From JAIMBK01 sp040755975 (GTDB lineage Bacteria; Bacillota; Desulfotomaculia; Desulfotomaculales; Nap2-2B), in the NCBI GenBank assembly GCA_040755975.1, contig JBFLZY010000004.1, forward strand, positions 1 to 64,000: DNA of 64,000 bases, in the 5' to 3' direction. Below are positions 33,821 through 42,471 of the stretch, one piece after another. The notes beneath the pieces were generated by a model. The model was not told where the DNA came from and did no database searches. It saw nothing but the letters and a program-made list of their open reading frames with translations. A program made the translations under genes and the position numbers. Every line of letters begins with the position of its first letter. The stretch's first letter is position 1.

Positions 33821-35869
33821 CTAACCCTCCGCCGTCTTTTCCAGGGCTACCTTGACAACGTCGTAAGCCTTAGCCGCTTCTTCGATTGCTACGCCGTCTT
33901 CCAGGGTGGTGACGTCTCCCAAGGCCGCTCCGTGGATAACGGCTCTTAACAGTCTGCGCATGATTTTACCGCTTCTCGTTTTGGGAACAAGGTCGACGAA
34001 GGCAATAATTGCATCGGACGCCACGAGGGGGCCGATGGTGCTTCTTAAATGCCCTTTCAACTCTTTGCCAAGCTCTGAACTCGGGGCGAACCCCTGCTTT
34101 AAAACTGTAAACACAAAAGGTATTTCTCCTTTTACGGCATCTGTTTTGCCGATGCAGGCCGCCTCTGCAACCGCCGGGTGCTTGACCATGGCCGACTCCA
34201 CTTCCGCCGTGCCGATGCGGTGGCCGGCCACTTTCAGGACGTCGTCGGCCCGGCCCAGCACCCAGATGTAGCCGTCCGGATCCTTGACGGCGAAATCCCC
34301 GGTATAGAAATACATTTTGTCCTTAAACCGCGACCAGTAGGTATCAATATACCGCTGCGGGTTTTTGTACAGGGTCATCAACATGCCCGGATAGGGGGAG
34401 GTGATCGCCCAGTAGCCCCTTACTCCGGGCGGGCAGGGGTTACCGTCGTCGTCGAGCACTTCCAACGTAACGCCCGGGAAGGGATAGCCGTTCGTGCCCG
34501 GTTTCAGCGGGAATATTTTACCCAGACCAGGATAGTGGCCGGTGAGCATATGCCCGGTTTCGGTCATCCACCAGGTGCTGGAAGCAACTATATCCTCCCT
34601 GCCGACGTACTTGTAATACCACCGGAACGCTTCGGGGTTGATCGGTTCGCCAACTGAATGGGCGATTCTGACGGTGGAAAGATCGTATTTTTTAACATTT
34701 TCTTCGGGGAACTTCATCAGCATCCGGATGGCGGTCGGCGCGGTATAAAAGACGGTTACCCCGTGTCTTTCGACAATGCTCCACCAACGGTCGGGCCCCG
34801 GAAAGTCGGGAGCTCCTTCGTACATGACGGAAGTCGCGCCCACCATCAGCGGGCCGTAAACGATGTAGGAATGCCCGGTGACCCAACCGATGTCGGCGGT
34901 GCACCAGTAAATGTCGTCATCGCGGAGGTCGAATATGCACTTTGTGGTGGCGTAAAGGCCCACCGCATAGCCGCCTACGGAATGTTGAGCTCCTTTTGGC
35001 GCCGCCGTCGTTCCCGAAGTGTAGAGAATATAGGAAAAGTCTTCCGAGCCGCACCTTTGGGCCTCTACCAGCACATTTTTCGAGATTCCCCTGATCAACT
35101 CATGATGCCAGATGTCTTTCGCTTCGTTCCAACTCATCTCCTGGCCCGTTCTTCTGACCACCACCACCTTTTCAATCTCGTGCCCGTTTTGAGCGCAAAT
35201 CTTGATCGCTTCGTCGACGATGGGTTTAAGAGCCAAAATTTTTCCCCTTCTGTATACCCCGTCGGCGGTAATAATTACCCGCGAACCGGCGTCCAGCGCT
35301 CTTTGCGCAATCGCCTCGGCGCTGAAGCCGCTGTAGACAATGCTGTGTTTTGCCCCCAGTCTCTGGACGGCCAGCATGTACAGGGGCAGCTCCGGGATCA
35401 TGGGCAAATAAAAAGTTAATATTTCCCCCTTTTGTACATTCAATTTTTCTTTTAGGGCGTAGGCAAAAACATTTGCTTCCCGGTAAAGATCGTAATATGT
35501 AAATTTGCGCACCTCTTTTGGCTGCCGCAAAACCTCGTCCCACGGCTCCCCTTCCCAGATCAAAGCAACCTTGTTCTTTCTGCCCCGGGCTATTTGCCAG
35601 TCCGTATCCAGGTACGCCAGGTTTGTTTCCCCGCCGACGAACCAGCGGTAAAACGGGGGATTACTGTCGTCCAAAACTTTATCCCATTTTTTAAACCAGA
35701 AAAGCTGGTCGGCCCATTTTCCCCACCATTCTTCTACAGCCTGCTTGTCTTTTACGGTGCTCTCGTAAAATCTTTTAAAGTCCCCCTTTTCCCAAACCCT
35801 GTCCCGCCAGCCGGGTGGAATGATGTTGGTTTCAAATTCGTCGTACACTCTTTCTTCGGTTTTGGACAT
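33821..35869 (-). CDS. acs: Acetyl-CoA synthetase-type AMP-forming ligase
   Basis: A 682-residue adenylate-forming enzyme that activates a carboxylate, probably acetate or propionate, to its CoA thioester. Seen are a variant of the phosphate loop YTSGTTAAPKG (the usual second glycine is alanine), SSTWWMTETGHML, YTGDFAVKDPDGYIWVLGRADD, and the C-terminal catalytic and acetylation site PKTRSGKIMRR. AGGAAAGGAG precedes the ATG. It sits between a second ligase and the symporter. Upstream, 35891-35910 holds a TTTTTCC/GGAAAAA inverted repeat about 20 bases before the ribosome binding site. The substrate is not certain. Confidence 0.88.
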   Translation of the reverse strand: MSKTEERVYDEFETNIIPPGWRDRVWEKGDFKRFYESTVKDKQAVEEWWGKWADQLFWFKKWDKVLDDSNPPFYRWFVGGETNLAYLDTDWQIARGRKNKVALIWEGEPWDEVLRQPKEVRKFTYYDLYREANVFAYALKEKLNVQKGEILTFYLPMIPELPLYMLAVQRLGAKHSIVYSGFSAEAIAQRALDAGSRVIITADGVYRRGKILALKPIVDEAIKICAQNGHEIEKVVVVRRTGQEMSWNEAKDIWHHELIRGISKNVLVEAQRCGSEDFSYILYTSGTTAAPKGAQHSVGGYAVGLYATTKCIFDLRDDDIYWCTADIGWVTGHSYIVYGPLMVGATSVMYEGAPDFPGPDRWWSIVERHGVTVFYTAPTAIRMLMKFPEENVKKYDLSTVRIAHSVGEPINPEAFRWYYKYVGREDIVASSTWWMTETGHMLTGHYPGLGKIFPLKPGTNGYPFPGVTLEVLDDDGNPCPPGVRGYWAITSPYPGMLMTLYKNPQRYIDTYWSRFKDKMYFYTGDFAVKDPDGYIWVLGRADDVLKVAGHRIGTAEVESAMVKHPAVAEAACIGKTDAVKGEIPFVFTVLKQGFAPSSELGKELKGHLRSTIGPLVASDAIIAFVDLVPKTRSGKIMRRLLRAVIHGAALGDVTTLEDGVAIEEAAKAYDVVKVALEKTAEG

Positions 35870-36198
35870 TTTATCTCTCCTTTCCTAACATTTTTCCGGC
35901 TTTGGAAAAATTCCACCACTAGACCTGCCGCCTGATCACCCTAACCTCTTCTCCGCTGAACACCTCCTGTTTTTTTTCCGGATTTTTTAAGACAACGTTC
36001 TTATAAATTTTAGCCAATTTATTGTTTAAAATTAAGAACTTTTCGCTTAGTTGCTATATTTGGACACTAAATGGTCAAAAAAAAAGTTTAATGGTATCAT
36101 AATATGAAACAGTGTTTTGGAAGATATTCTACAAGAAAAAAAGAGGGTTTCAAGACCCCCTTCCGACCGTTGGCTGATTATGGTAAAATAGATGACAA
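35870..36198 (-). other. Gap between the two ligases, with weak terminator
   Basis: These 329 bases hold no gene. On the minus strand, just after the second ligase, GGGTC/GACCC-type pairing (36145-36149 with 36154-36158) is followed by CTCTTTTTTT, a weak terminator. The middle is AT-rich and would suit a promoter for acs, but no -35/-10 pair with good spacing was found. The right part has TTTTTCC/GGAAAAA at 35891-35910. Confidence 0.4.
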
Positions 36199-37911
36199 TT
36201 ATTCGTCCAGAGTAGGCAGACTTTCCATGGGAATGCCGATTTCGCGCGCCTTTAGCACGCGGCGCATAATCTTGCCGCTCTTTGTGCGCGGGAGGCTTTC
36301 GACCACCTCAATTTCTTCAGGCACTAAATGGGAGGCCAGGGTATTGGCGATAAAGTTTTGAATATCGCGTTCCAACTTTTCCGACCAGACATGGCCGGGG
36401 CGCAGAAGCACAAACGCTTTGATTTTTTCCCCGCGCAGCATGTCCGGCTTGCCAATGACGCCGGCCTCCAAAACTGCCGGATGCTCGGCAAGTTTGCTTT
36501 CAATTTCAAAAGGCCCCACCCGTTCGCCGGCCGTTTTGATAACGTCGTCGGCCCGCCCCTGGAACCAGAAGTAGCCGTCGGCGTCACGGTAGGCGAGGTC
36601 GCCGCTTAAGTACCAGGGCGGCAGGCGGAAATATTCCTGGTACTTTTCCGGATCGTTCCATATATTGCGCATCATGGCGGGCCACCCTTTTTTCACGGCC
36701 AGCTGCCCCATTTCCAGAGGAGGCAGTTCCTGCCCCTGCTCATTTATAATGGTTGCGTAAACCCCGGGGATCGGTTTGCCCATGGAACCCGGTTTTACGG
36801 GAAGACAGGGAAAGTTGGCAATTATGTGTGCCCCTGTTTCGGTCATCCACCAGGTATCGTGCACGGTTAAGCCAAATTTCTGCTGGACCCAGCGGATTAC
36901 CATCGGGTTTAGCGGTTCGCCGGCACTTAAAATGTGGCGGAGCGAAGAAAGGTTGTAGTTGTGCATTAGATTATCCCCCGCAGCAATTAGCTTGCGGATA
37001 GAAGTGGGCGTGGTATACCAGATGCTGACCTTGTATTTTTCTATGATGGTATACCATTTTTCCGCCTTAAATTCGCCGCCGTAGATTACGGAGGTCGCGC
37101 CGTTTAATAAAGGTGCCCAGATGCCGTAGGAAATGCCGGTTACCCAGGACGGGTCGGCCGTGCACCAGTAAATGTCCCCTTCTTGTAAATCAAGCACCCA
37201 CTTGCCGGTTTGATAATATTGGAGGGCTCCTTCGTGGACGTGCAAGGCCCCTTTTGGTTTGCCCGTAGAACCGGAAGTGTACATGAGCAGCATTGGCTCG
37301 TCCCGCTCAACCCATTCTACCGCCTGTTTTTCATCGCCCCGGGCAAGGGCGGCTTGCCACTCTATATCGCCGCTGTTCTTGTTCCCTCCCGTTACGATTA
37401 CTTGCTTTAACGAAGGTAGTTGCCCCGTATTAATGCGCTGCCGCAGAAAAGGGGTGGTGATGACGGCGGTCGGTTCGCTATCCTGCAAGATGTCATTCAC
37501 GGCCCCGCTCATGTAACCTTCGTAGAGGGGTATGGCCACAGCGCCGATTTTTACAATGGCCAGGAAACTGATGTAAAATTCCGGACTACGCGGTAAAAAA
37601 AGAACAATCCGGTCTTTTTTTTCAATTCCCATTTTCTTCAACGCGTTTCCGAAACAATTTGAAAGCTTAAATAAGTCATTATATGTATAAAATTCTCGCC
37701 GAAAGAAATCATCATAAATAATTGCTATTTTTTCTCCTTTTCCTGAAAACACGTGCCGGTCGACGCAGGAGAAGACAATGTTGACTTTACCGGCATTCGT
37801 CCAGCCGAGCTCTTTTTCTGCGTCGGTCCAGCGAAAGCGGGCATAAGCTTGTTCGTAATCTTCTAAATTCGGCTTCTTCCCGGGAGTATTTTCCTTGGGC
37901 TTTCCCCGCAT
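36199..37911 (-). CDS. AcsA-like AMP-forming acetyl/acyl-CoA synthetase
   Basis: A 570-residue adenylate-forming ligase closer in length and sequence to Bacillus AcsA than to its neighbour. It carries the canonical YTSGSTGKPKGALH, DTWWMTETGAH, YLSGDLAYRDADGYFWFQGRADD, and PRTKSGKIMRR with the acetylatable lysine. It lacks the extra N-terminal region of the 682-residue enzyme. ATG 37911 follows GGAAGGGG; a GTG at 37929 is possible. It begins 19 bases after the IclR-type regulator stop, so regulator and ligase form an operon. Two different ligases in one cluster may differ in substrate (acetate against propionate or other acids). Confidence 0.87.
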   Translation of the reverse strand: MRGKPKENTPGKKPNLEDYEQAYARFRWTDAEKELGWTNAGKVNIVFSCVDRHVFSGKGEKIAIIYDDFFRREFYTYNDLFKLSNCFGNALKKMGIEKKDRIVLFLPRSPEFYISFLAIVKIGAVAIPLYEGYMSGAVNDILQDSEPTAVITTPFLRQRINTGQLPSLKQVIVTGGNKNSGDIEWQAALARGDEKQAVEWVERDEPMLLMYTSGSTGKPKGALHVHEGALQYYQTGKWVLDLQEGDIYWCTADPSWVTGISYGIWAPLLNGATSVIYGGEFKAEKWYTIIEKYKVSIWYTTPTSIRKLIAAGDNLMHNYNLSSLRHILSAGEPLNPMVIRWVQQKFGLTVHDTWWMTETGAHIIANFPCLPVKPGSMGKPIPGVYATIINEQGQELPPLEMGQLAVKKGWPAMMRNIWNDPEKYQEYFRLPPWYLSGDLAYRDADGYFWFQGRADDVIKTAGERVGPFEIESKLAEHPAVLEAGVIGKPDMLRGEKIKAFVLLRPGHVWSEKLERDIQNFIANTLASHLVPEEIEVVESLPRTKSGKIMRRVLKAREIGIPMESLPTLDE

Positions 37912-37930
37912 GAGAACCCCTTCCTTCACA

Positions 37931-38752
37931 TTATAAATTAAAAGAACTTACGGAACTCGTCTCCGGCTGATATTTTGCCAGTCGCAGGCGGTAACCCAGC
38001 CGTTCGGAGATGGACTCGCAAGCCTCTTTCAGTACTGTAACGAGCCTTCCTATTCTTTCCAGCGTAAGCCGGGAAGTAGGACCGGATATGCTCAGGGCGG
38101 CAATTGCCTTGCCGGAATGATCGAAGATCGGCGCCGCGATGCTGCGCATGCCTTCCACCAGTTCCTCGGCATTGATGGCGTAACCCTGCAGACGCACTTT
38201 TTCTAAATGAGAAAGCATGTATTCGAGGTCGGTAATGGTATTTACGGTATGCTGGGGCATTCCCTGCGTTTCCAGGATATAAATGACTTCTTCCCGCGGC
38301 AGGTAGGCCAACAATACTTTTCCCTCGGCCGTACAGTGTACCTGGGCGCGGAGACCCAGGTTAACCGTAACCACCTCCGGCGAGCGATCTCTCTCGACGA
38401 TAACTATTTCTCCACCGTCCAGTACGGCCAACTGGGCCGTTTCCCGGGATATTTCCACCAGCTCACGCAGATAAGGCACCGCTTCCTTGCGGAAATCCAG
38501 GTTTTCTAAAATTTCCAAACCGAGCAGCATCACTTTTCTGCCGAGCTTATAGCGTTCGGTCAGGGAATCCTGTTCTACGTATCCAAAGGCAGAGAGGGTA
38601 GATAAAAGGCGGTGGACGGTGCTTTTATGTAAACGGAGCACCTGGCTGAGTTCGGTAACACCCAGACCCTGAGGCCTTCGGGCCAGGCTCTCTAAGATAG
38701 CCAGCGCCCGCTCAATAGAATGTACTGTGTAGTCCGGCCCCTTTTCGGACAA
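37931..38752 (-). CDS. IclR family transcriptional regulator
   Basis: A 273-residue regulator. The N-terminal winged helix-turn-helix (ALAILESLARRPQGLGVTEL, then RLHKSTVHRLLSTLSAFGYV) covers residues 14-75, and the IclR effector-binding domain fills the rest (AEELVEGMRSIAAPIFD near 190). Family members often control uptake and activation of small organic acids, which agrees with the ligases and symporter downstream. The start is TTG 38752 with GGGAGGTG 8 bases upstream. A TAAAAT with TGA before it, near 38806-38815 on the minus strand, may be its -10. It likely regulates its own operon. Confidence 0.87.
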   Translation of the reverse strand: MSEKGPDYTVHSIERALAILESLARRPQGLGVTELSQVLRLHKSTVHRLLSTLSAFGYVEQDSLTERYKLGRKVMLLGLEILENLDFRKEAVPYLRELVEISRETAQLAVLDGGEIVIVERDRSPEVVTVNLGLRAQVHCTAEGKVLLAYLPREEVIYILETQGMPQHTVNTITDLEYMLSHLEKVRLQGYAINAEELVEGMRSIAAPIFDHSGKAIAALSISGPTSRLTLERIGRLVTVLKEACESISERLGYRLRLAKYQPETSSVSSFNL

Positions 38753-38913
38753 TCTGTTTCACCTCCCAGCCGGCGCTATTTTTCGTGGGATGGTTAATGT
38801 AATTTTATCAAACATTGATTAGTTTTTAAAGAAAAAATTTTATAACTACTCACAAGAAATAAACGGACGGAATCATGCTTCCTACCTTACGTAACACCCA
38901 TCTTACTTGGCAC

Positions 38914-38942
38914 TTGACGTTTGTACCGGCGCTGTGTATAAT
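38914..38942 (+). promoter_or_regulatory. SigA promoter of infC-rpmI-rplT
   Basis: TTGACG at 38914-38919 and TATAAT at 38937-38942 with a 17-base spacer, and TGTG ahead of the -10. This is the strongest promoter match in the window. Transcription should begin near 38949, giving a leader of about 147 bases before infC. Confidence 0.82.
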
Positions 38943-38948
38943 TTAGGC

Positions 38949-39095
38949 GTGGTATTTCCAACAAGCAGAAGCCATCCGCTTCTCACCTTATGGCGCCCCC
39001 TGGTTGTCGATAAGGTTGTCTTCAGAAGAACTTTAAGATTTAGCGGGTGGAGTATGCCCGCTTTTATTATTGGAAATATTTGGAGGTGATATGGT
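38949..39095 (+). promoter_or_regulatory. infC leader with attenuator (L20-type)
   Basis: The leader has a hairpin AGAAGC/GCTTCT (38967-38972 with 38978-38983) followed by CACCTTATGGCGCCCCC. It ends in an intrinsic terminator: AGCGGG 39042-39047 with CCCGCT 39057-39062, then TTTATTATT. Leaders of infC operons in Firmicutes are terminated when L20 is in excess, and the position and pieces fit this. A match to the L20 leader model was not computed. Confidence 0.65.
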
Positions 39096-39635
39096 ATTAC
39101 CAAAAATTTGCGGGTAAATGAGGAAATCCGGGCAAAAGAAGTAAGGGTTATTGACGTCAACGGGAATCAGTTGGGAATCATGCCGATTGCTGCTGCTTTG
39201 CGCCTTGCCGAGGAAAAAGAGCTCGATCTGGTTGAGGTTGCCCCCCAGGCCAAGCCGCCCGTATGCCGCCTGATGGATTACGGCAAGTTCAAATACGAGC
39301 AAAGCAAGCGCGAAAAGGAAGCCAAAAAGAAGCAGCGGGTTATTAACGTCAAAGAGGTAAAAATGAGGCTGAATATTGAAGATCACGATTTTCTGGTCAA
39401 GGCAAAATCTGCCGAGCGCTTTTTAAGAGACGGCGACAAGGTAAAAGCGACCATTATGTTTCGCGGCCGGGAGATTGTTCATACCCAGCTGGGGCAGGTG
39501 TTACTGAGCCGCCTGGCCGAGCACGTCAAAGATATTTCCACCGTCGAGCGGCAGCCGAAACTGGAAGGAAAAAATATGATTATGATCCTTGCCCCCCGGC
39601 AGGAAATCCGGCAGGAGTTGAGGCAGGAGCAGTGA
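39096..39635 (+). CDS. infC: Translation initiation factor IF-3
   Basis: A 179-residue initiation factor that binds the 30S subunit and checks start codons. The N-terminal domain has RVNEEIRAKEVRVIDVNG and PPVCRLMDYGKFKYE, and the C-terminal domain runs from KEVKMRLNIEDHDF to the end. The start is read as ATT at 39096: GGAGGTGAT lies at 39082-39090 and this gives the standard TKNLRVNEEI start. A rare ATT start is the classic autoregulation device of infC. A TTG at 39108 would lose four residues. An ATG at 39091 is out of frame and ends after eight codons. Confidence 0.93.
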   Translation: MTKNLRVNEEIRAKEVRVIDVNGNQLGIMPIAAALRLAEEKELDLVEVAPQAKPPVCRLMDYGKFKYEQSKREKEAKKKQRVINVKEVKMRLNIEDHDFLVKAKSAERFLRDGDKVKATIMFRGREIVHTQLGQVLLSRLAEHVKDISTVERQPKLEGKNMIMILAPRQEIRQELRQEQ

Positions 39636-39735
39636 AAAGGGGCACCAGGCAAACCAGACTTAAAGGCACAAGGCACAAGTGAAGCTTTTTTGTTTCCAAC
39701 CGCAGGCAACAGGCTTTTTTAGGGAGGTACTTTTG

Positions 39736-39930
39736 ATGCCGAAAATCAAAACTCACCGGGGCGCCGCCAAGCGTTTTAAGAAGACGGCGACCAAAAAAAT
39801 TAAAGCTTCCCATGCTTTTCACAGCCATTTACTGGGCAAAAAAACGGCGCACCGGAAACGCCGTCTCCGGAAGGCAACGATCGTCAACCCGGTCGATGCG
39901 AAAAGGATCAAACGCTTATTGCCCTATTGA
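39736..39930 (+). CDS. rpmI: Ribosomal protein L35
   Basis: A 64-residue, highly basic large-subunit protein, MPKIKTHRGAAKRFKKTA at the start and the usual AHRKRRLRKATIV in the middle. AGGGAGG precedes the ATG at 39736; a longer frame from 39679 runs through micro-repeat sequence and is not used. The 100 bases after infC hold GGCACAAGGCACAAG copies. Confidence 0.97.
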   Translation: MPKIKTHRGAAKRFKKTATKKIKASHAFHSHLLGKKTAHRKRRLRKATIVNPVDAKRIKRLLPY

Positions 39931-39950
39931 TATAACGGGAGGAGATTATT

Positions 39951-40304
39951 ATGCCGCGGGTGAAAAGCAGTGTTGTTTCGCGAAAGAGACATAAAAAAAT
40001 TTTAAAGCTGGCCAAAGGTTACTACGGGGCAAAAAGCAAGCTTTACCGGGTAGCCAAACAGCAGGTAATGAAATCCCTGGCTTACGCTTACCGCGACCGC
40101 AAAGCAAGAAAAAGAGATTTTCGCAAGCTCTGGATCGCGCGGATTAATGCTGCCGCTCGCCAAAACGGCATTTCGTACAGCCGTTTTATGAACGGCCTGC
40201 GGAAGGCCGGTGTGAACATCAACCGGAAAATGCTCGCCGACCTGGCGGTAAAAGATGCGCAGGCATTTGGACAACTGGTGGAGGTAGCCAAGTCCAGGCT
40301 TTAA
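39951..40304 (+). CDS. rplT: Ribosomal protein L20
   Basis: A 117-residue large-subunit protein needed for early assembly and the likely repressor of its own operon through the leader. MPRVKSSVVSRKRHKKILKL begins a long basic helix, and the globular C-terminus has SYSRFMNGLRKAGVNINRKML. GGGAGGAG precedes the ATG. The 128 bases after it hold one GGCACAAAG copy and the phrase GACGTCCGACATCCGATGTC. Confidence 0.97.
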   Translation: MPRVKSSVVSRKRHKKILKLAKGYYGAKSKLYRVAKQQVMKSLAYAYRDRKARKRDFRKLWIARINAAARQNGISYSRFMNGLRKAGVNINRKMLADLAVKDAQAFGQLVEVAKSRL

Positions 40305-40432
40305 ACAGGCACAAAGTGAGCAAATTTCACCCGTACCTGTTCAGCATCGTTTCATCTTTTATCCTTAGATCGATAAACTCTGACGTCCGACATCCGATGT
40401 CTGAAGATCATTTGCCGGGGCTGGTTTTTTAG

Positions 40433-41800
40433 GTGGCGGAAATTATTGAAAAGGGCAGAAAGTTCTCTTTTGTTGTCCAGGAGCGGAAGTTGCAGTTTAG
40501 CCCGCCCAAAGTTCTCATGGCCGGGTTTGCCACGATAATTTTTATTGGCGCCGCGTTGCTTTGTCTGCCTTTTGCTTCTGCTTCCGGTCAACCTGCTGAT
40601 GTGTTGACGGCCCTTTTTACGGCCACCTCGGCTGTGTGCGTGACCGGTCTAGTGGTGGTCGATACAGGAACGCACTGGTCTTTTTGGGGACAGTTGATTA
40701 TTTTAATTTTAATCCAGACCGGCGGCCTGGGCTTTATGACCATGGCCACGTTGTTTTTTCTACTCATGGGCAAACGGATTGGTTTAAAAGAACGGATGCT
40801 GATTAAGGAGTCGTTAAATCAGGTTAATGTTGCCGGCGTGGTGAGTTTGGTCAGGGCTGTTTTGATCTTTACCTTTGTCACCGAAGGAGTTTTTGCTTTC
40901 GTCCTTTCCTGGCGTTTTTTTTATGATGTTGGTTGGCCGCGCTGTTTGTGGTGGGGGGTGTTTCATTCCGTTTCGGCTTTTAACAATGCCGGCTTTGACA
41001 TTTTCGGGGGGTTTCGGAGTTTAACTGCCTACGTAAATGATCCGGTAGTTGTTTTTTCCGTAACTACCCTGATTATTCTTGGCGGTATAGGTTTTTCCGT
41101 GGTCGTCAATATATATAAATGGAAAGAACGCAGACTTTCCGTCCATTCCCGGCTGGCGTTGCTGATCACCGTGCTTTTAATTGGTAGCGGCTTTTTTTTA
41201 TTTTTGCTTCTGGAATGGTCGCACGGGCTGGGCCACCTTTCCTTGCCGGGTAAATTTTTGGGCGCCTATTTTCAATCGGTAACTCCCCGGACGGCAGGTT
41301 TTAATACCGTAGAAATCGGCAGTTTACGTTCGGCCACCCAGTTTTTGCTGATTATCTTCATGTTTATCGGTGCTTCCCCTGGCTCGACGGGAGGAGGAAT
41401 AAAAACAACGACTTTCGGTTTGCTGGTCATCGCGGCATGGTCGCTGGCCAGGGGCAAGGAAGATGCGGAGGTTATGCGCCGGCGCATACTCTCCGAGCAG
41501 GTGTATAAGGCGTTGGCAGTCTCTTTGCTGGCCGTGAGCTTGGTTACTGTTACCACCCTGATTCTCAATGTTACAGAGCAGGCAGATTTTCTCACCATCT
41601 TTTTTGAAGCTGTTTCTGCTTTTGGGACAGTGGGTTTAAGCATGGGTTTGACTCCGCACCTTTCTGCTGTCGGGCGCCTGATCGTTATTTTGACAATGTT
41701 TACCGGGCGCCTGGGGCCGTTGACTTTAGTTTTTGCCCTTGCGCAGCGGAAGAAAAAAGCTTTTCTCCGGTACCCCGAAGAAAAAATATTAATTGGGTAG
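40433..41800 (+). CDS. ktrB: Potassium uptake protein KtrB/TrkH family
   Basis: The 455-residue membrane subunit of a Ktr potassium transporter. The four selectivity-filter loops are visible as TSAVCVTGLVVVDTG, SAFNNAGFDIFGG, SVTPRTAGFNTVE and AVSAFGTVGLSMG, in the order of the superfamily. The start is GTG 40433; the upstream site (CGGGGCTGG) is weak. ktrA follows ten bases after the stop. Sodium-coupled uptake of potassium is known for the family. Confidence 0.93.
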   Translation: MAEIIEKGRKFSFVVQERKLQFSPPKVLMAGFATIIFIGAALLCLPFASASGQPADVLTALFTATSAVCVTGLVVVDTGTHWSFWGQLIILILIQTGGLGFMTMATLFFLLMGKRIGLKERMLIKESLNQVNVAGVVSLVRAVLIFTFVTEGVFAFVLSWRFFYDVGWPRCLWWGVFHSVSAFNNAGFDIFGGFRSLTAYVNDPVVVFSVTTLIILGGIGFSVVVNIYKWKERRLSVHSRLALLITVLLIGSGFFLFLLLEWSHGLGHLSLPGKFLGAYFQSVTPRTAGFNTVEIGSLRSATQFLLIIFMFIGASPGSTGGGIKTTTFGLLVIAAWSLARGKEDAEVMRRRILSEQVYKALAVSLLAVSLVTVTTLILNVTEQADFLTIFFEAVSAFGTVGLSMGLTPHLSAVGRLIVILTMFTGRLGPLTLVFALAQRKKKAFLRYPEEKILIG

Positions 41801-41810
41801 GGAAAGGGAT

Positions 41811-42455
41811 ATGTTGCAATTTGCCGTCATTGGTCTGGGACGGTTTGGATCTAGCGTCGCCAGAACGCTTTCCCGGATGGGTTACGAGGTTCTGGCCGTG
41901 GATGTCGATGCCGATAAAGTAAATGATATCACCGACGAGGTTACCTACGCCGTCCAAGTCGACGCCATGGAGGAAGAAGCCCTCAAATCGTTGGGCCTGC
42001 GTAATTTTGACGTGGTCGTTGTGGCGATTGGTCAAGAAATCAAAGCCAGTATTCTGGTAACGGTGATGCTCAAAGAAATGGGCGTGCCCAAAATAGTGGC
42101 CAAAGCCAATGACGAGTTGCACGGCAGGGTTTTGCAAAAGGTGGGTGCCGATGTGGTGGTTTTTCCTGAACGCGACATGGGGGTGCGGCTGGCCCATACT
42201 CTCGTTTCCAGAAATATTTTAGATCAAATTCACCTCTCTCTGGATTACAGCATTGTCGAAGTGGTTACGCCGGCCAAATTTATTGGGAAAACCCTTGAAG
42301 AGTCGGCGCTGCGCCAGAAATACGGAGTGACCGTTTTGGCCATCCGCCGCGGGGAGGATATTATCATTTCGCCGGGCGCCCGCCAGGTTATCCAGGAGGG
42401 GGATGTGCTGGTGGCCATCGGCCGCGACGACAGGCTAAAACAGTTGGGTGAGTGA
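41811..42455 (+). CDS. ktrA: Potassium channel regulatory subunit KtrA (RCK)
   Basis: The 214-residue cytosolic gating subunit of KtrB. An N-terminal Rossmann RCK_N domain (FAVIGLGRFGSSVARTL, acidic VDVDADKVND) binds nucleotide, and the RCK_C domain from about residue 137 is a usual binding site for ligands such as c-di-AMP. ATG 41811 follows GGAAAGGG. It overlaps nothing and is followed 16 bases later by the methyltransferase gene. Confidence 0.94.
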   Translation: MLQFAVIGLGRFGSSVARTLSRMGYEVLAVDVDADKVNDITDEVTYAVQVDAMEEEALKSLGLRNFDVVVVAIGQEIKASILVTVMLKEMGVPKIVAKANDELHGRVLQKVGADVVVFPERDMGVRLAHTLVSRNILDQIHLSLDYSIVEVVTPAKFIGKTLEESALRQKYGVTVLAIRRGEDIIISPGARQVIQEGDVLVAIGRDDRLKQLGE

Positions 42456-42471
42456 ACATAAGGAGGATTCT

